Positions 62,200-64,000 of a stretch of DNA of 64,000 bases are shown one piece after another. Numbering within the stretch: position 1 is the first letter of the stretch; each line of letters opens with the position of its first letter. Below the pieces are notes generated by a model that saw only the letters and a program-made list of their open reading frames with translations, did no database searches and was not told the origin of the DNA. The stretch comes from a bacterium. GTDB lineage: Bacteria; UBA8248. The stretch lies in assembly GCA_022825065.1 (NCBI GenBank), contig JAJDYR010000015.1, positions 41,001-105,000 of the forward strand, read 5' to 3'. The position numbers and the translations under genes were made by a program.

Positions 62200-62728
62200 T
62201 CTTGTTCCTTTCTGACATCTGTCGCCCTGCAAATTCCATATTCAGTTTGAGAGCAGAAAAACCATCAGGCTTGGAATAAAGTATTAGCTGGAATGTTGAG
62301 TGGCATCATTTCAGACCAACAAGAGGAGGTCAATCTCTACGCATGATTGAGGAATGGATATGCAAGAGAATCGGGCGGACACACCGGTCCGCCCCTACGG
62401 AGCAATTTCTCCGCATCGTCCGTGGGAATCACTCCCCCTCAAGAGGCTGTTGAAAAAGCCCTGTATGCATCCCTTGGAAACCGCTGGCGCCTCTTTCCTC
62501 ACCCTGAGTAGCCGCCGAAGGCGGCGTATCGAAGGGCGAGGGGCTCGCGCTGTGGCGAGAGGGCATCCTTCGATACGCGGCTTCGCCGCTACTCAGGATG
62601 AGGCGGTGTGGTTTTGTTCGTCATTCCGGCTTTCGGGGGAGTGAGCGAAACCACTGGCTTGAAGAGCAACTCTCCCGGCACAGACACAGAAACCACACGG
62701 GGGACTAAACAGTTCACGAACTACCCGC
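62200..62728. other. Gene-free repeat-rich region
   Basis: About 530 bases with the GGGCGGACAC...GTCCGCCCC palindrome (62375-62399), CTGTTGAAAAAGCCC (62448), the CTGAGTAG inverted repeat (62498-62604) and CGTCATTCCGG (62620). No supported gene. Confidence 0.55.
62498..62604. repeat. CTGAGTAG-type long inverted repeat, copy 2
   Basis: Arms CCTCACCCTGAGTAGCCGCC...GCGTATCGAAGG and CCTTCGATACGCGGC...GCTACTCAGGATGAGG, about 39 bases each. Same family as 41984-42078; the inner GCCGCCGAAGGCGGC adds a second small palindrome. Confidence 0.75.
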
Positions 62729-63340
62729 TCAAGGCCCCCATACAAGAAAAACGGGGATGAGCGACACAACAAGCAGAAGCGCCATCACGGCGTTGAAAAT
62801 CCTGAGCCACTTCCTGGCGGTCAACATCTTTCCTATGGCGACGCCGAAAAGCGTCCAGATGGAAATACTCGGTATGGAGACGATGAGAAATACCGAGGCG
62901 ATCAGAACGATTTCCAGATAAAAATATCCGCCCGCGCTGGTATACGCGGCGGTCGCGCCCACCGCCATCACCCAGGCCTTGGGGTTCACCCACTGGAAAC
63001 CGGCCGCCTGGAGAAAGGTGAACGGTTTTCCGGGTTTTGCGCTTGGTCCACCCATTCCACCTGCAGTAGCGATTTTCCACGCCATCCAGAGAATGTAGGC
63101 GCAACCGAGAAGTTTGAGGACGACGTGGGCTTCGGGCAAGGCCTGGAACAATCCCCCCAGGCCGAGCCCCACGGCGACCACCATGACGGGAAATCCGAGG
63201 CTGATCCCCAATATGTGCATGAGCGTCCGGCGGTAGCCGAAGTTCGCCCCCGAAGCCGTCACCATGACGTTGTTGGGTCCGGGCGTGATGGAGGTGGATA
63301 CCGCGAACGAGAGTACGGGCGTGATGAGTTCCGTCAACAT
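62729..63340 (-). CDS. LysE/RhtB-family amino-acid exporter
   Basis: 203 residues, typical of the family, with six hydrophobic segments. The N-terminal signature SFAVSTSITPGPNNVMVTASGANFGYRRT is diagnostic, and FQWVNPKAWVMAVGA is the second conserved stretch. I chose the ATG at 63340; upstream in-frame codons read into the rRNA terminator and 5S gene and are not coding. The gene lies immediately downstream of the rRNA operon on the same strand. The exported substrate is unknown. Confidence 0.9.
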   Translation of the reverse strand: MLTELITPVLSFAVSTSITPGPNNVMVTASGANFGYRRTLMHILGISLGFPVMVVAVGLGLGGLFQALPEAHVVLKLLGCAYILWMAWKIATAGGMGGPSAKPGKPFTFLQAAGFQWVNPKAWVMAVGATAAYTSAGGYFYLEIVLIASVFLIVSIPSISIWTLFGVAIGKMLTARKWLRIFNAVMALLLVVSLIPVFLVWGP

Positions 63341-63366
63341 AAGAAGAACGATACTCCCTGAACACA

Positions 63367-63403
63367 CAAAAAACCCCGCCGGCTGTATAGACCGGCGGGG
63401 TTT
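63367..63403 (-). terminator. Terminator of the rRNA operon
   Basis: 12-base-pair stem AAACCCCGCCGG/CCGGCGGGGTTT followed on the minus strand by six T residues, about 12 bases after the 5S rRNA end. Confidence 0.85.
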
Positions 63404-63414
63404 CGATTCATATT

Positions 63415-63527
63415 CCGGCGACGACCCACTCTCCCACGGAAAGGACCGCAGTACCATAGGCGCTGGCGGGCTTAACTGCCGTGTTCGGGATGGGAACGGG
63501 TGTGGCCCCGCCGCTATAGCCACCGGA
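63415..63527 (-). rRNA. 5S ribosomal RNA
   Basis: About 113 bases with typical 5S sequence on the minus strand: CCACACCCGTTCCCATCCCGAACACGG region (loop B/C core), GTTAAGC, and the 3' part with GGGAGAGTGGGTCG. The two ends (TCCGGTGGC and CGCCGGA) pair as helix I. Boundaries are accurate to a few bases. Confidence 0.93.
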
Positions 63528-63610
63528 AATATCAAAAAATTCCCGACAATCAAATCACGCGATTGGCGACATCTTGCTCTCGACCGAGAACCAATGAGTG
63601 AAATCTCGAA

Positions 63611-64000
<390 letters not shown>

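Overview
The window looks like a chromosomal segment of an uncultivated Gram-negative bacterium. It has roughly 60% GC by eye, a TonB-dependent receptor, lipoproteins, a PhoBR-controlled high-affinity phosphate importer and HflKC. Oversized PstA and PstC permeases, two UGA-containing redoxin genes and a high density of short palindromic intergenic repeats suggest a deltaproteobacterial-like, Nitrospinota-like or Tectomicrobia-like lineage. No marker in the window fixes the phylum; the partial 23S rRNA at the right edge would.

Layout. (1) 1-8822, minus strand: phoB, phoR, pstS, pstC, pstA and partial pstB, with a triple Pho box before pstS and a stem-loop between pstS and pstC. (2) 9180-14973, plus strand: a carbohydrate-type ABC importer whose second permease gene is tandemly duplicated. 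(3) 14974-20729: repeat-rich DNA holding two paralogous lipoproteins and a nitronate monooxygenase-like gene. (4) 20730-35668: a ribosomal-peptide (RiPP) cluster. It encodes a precursor with a nitrile-hydratase-like leader (NHLP) and a tiny Leu-Cys-Cys-Cys-Trp tail, a fused E1/YcaO azole cyclodehydratase, a flavin-dependent tryptophan-halogenase-like protein, an AlkB-like diiron protein fused to a GlnE-like domain, a terpene-cyclase-like protein carrying its own NHLP leader, both NHLP export ABC proteins, a short HlyD-like adaptor and one unrecognised 372-residue protein. The cluster lies between an intact tRNA-Ser(CGA) gene (36024-36115) and a 47-base 3'-part copy of a tRNA-Ser (20511-20557), which suggests a genomic island. 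(5) 36131-39934: tadA, then a creatininase / alpha-beta-hydrolase-fold / cyclase / cupin / cupin operon. (6) 40288-41481: two tandem redoxin genes with an in-frame UGA in a HW-UGA-PYC motif, probably selenoproteins. (7) 42405-47802: a small unknown gene, a cupin, an AT-rich segment with DnaA-box-like sites and a possible non-coding transcript, hflC/hflK, ribokinase and nucleoside hydrolase. (8) 48220-53007: hydantoinase A/B and a 2-hydroxyacid dehydrogenase. (9) 53048-61118: a TonB receptor, a lipoprotein, a DUF309 protein and a ribose-type ABC importer. (10) 61327-64000: an AT-richer Mrr-like nuclease, a LysE exporter, then 5S rRNA and the 3' end of 23S rRNA, all on the minus strand.

The main candidate for an undescribed system is the RiPP cluster. 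The proposed working order is: the leader recruits the cyclodehydratase, the Cys residues become thiazoles or thiazolines, the halogenase-like enzyme acts on the single Trp, the AlkB-GlnE and cyclase-like proteins add further tailoring, and the C39 peptidase transporter removes the leader and exports the product. This chain is inference from gene content. Intergenic regions carry at least three families of dispersed palindromes.
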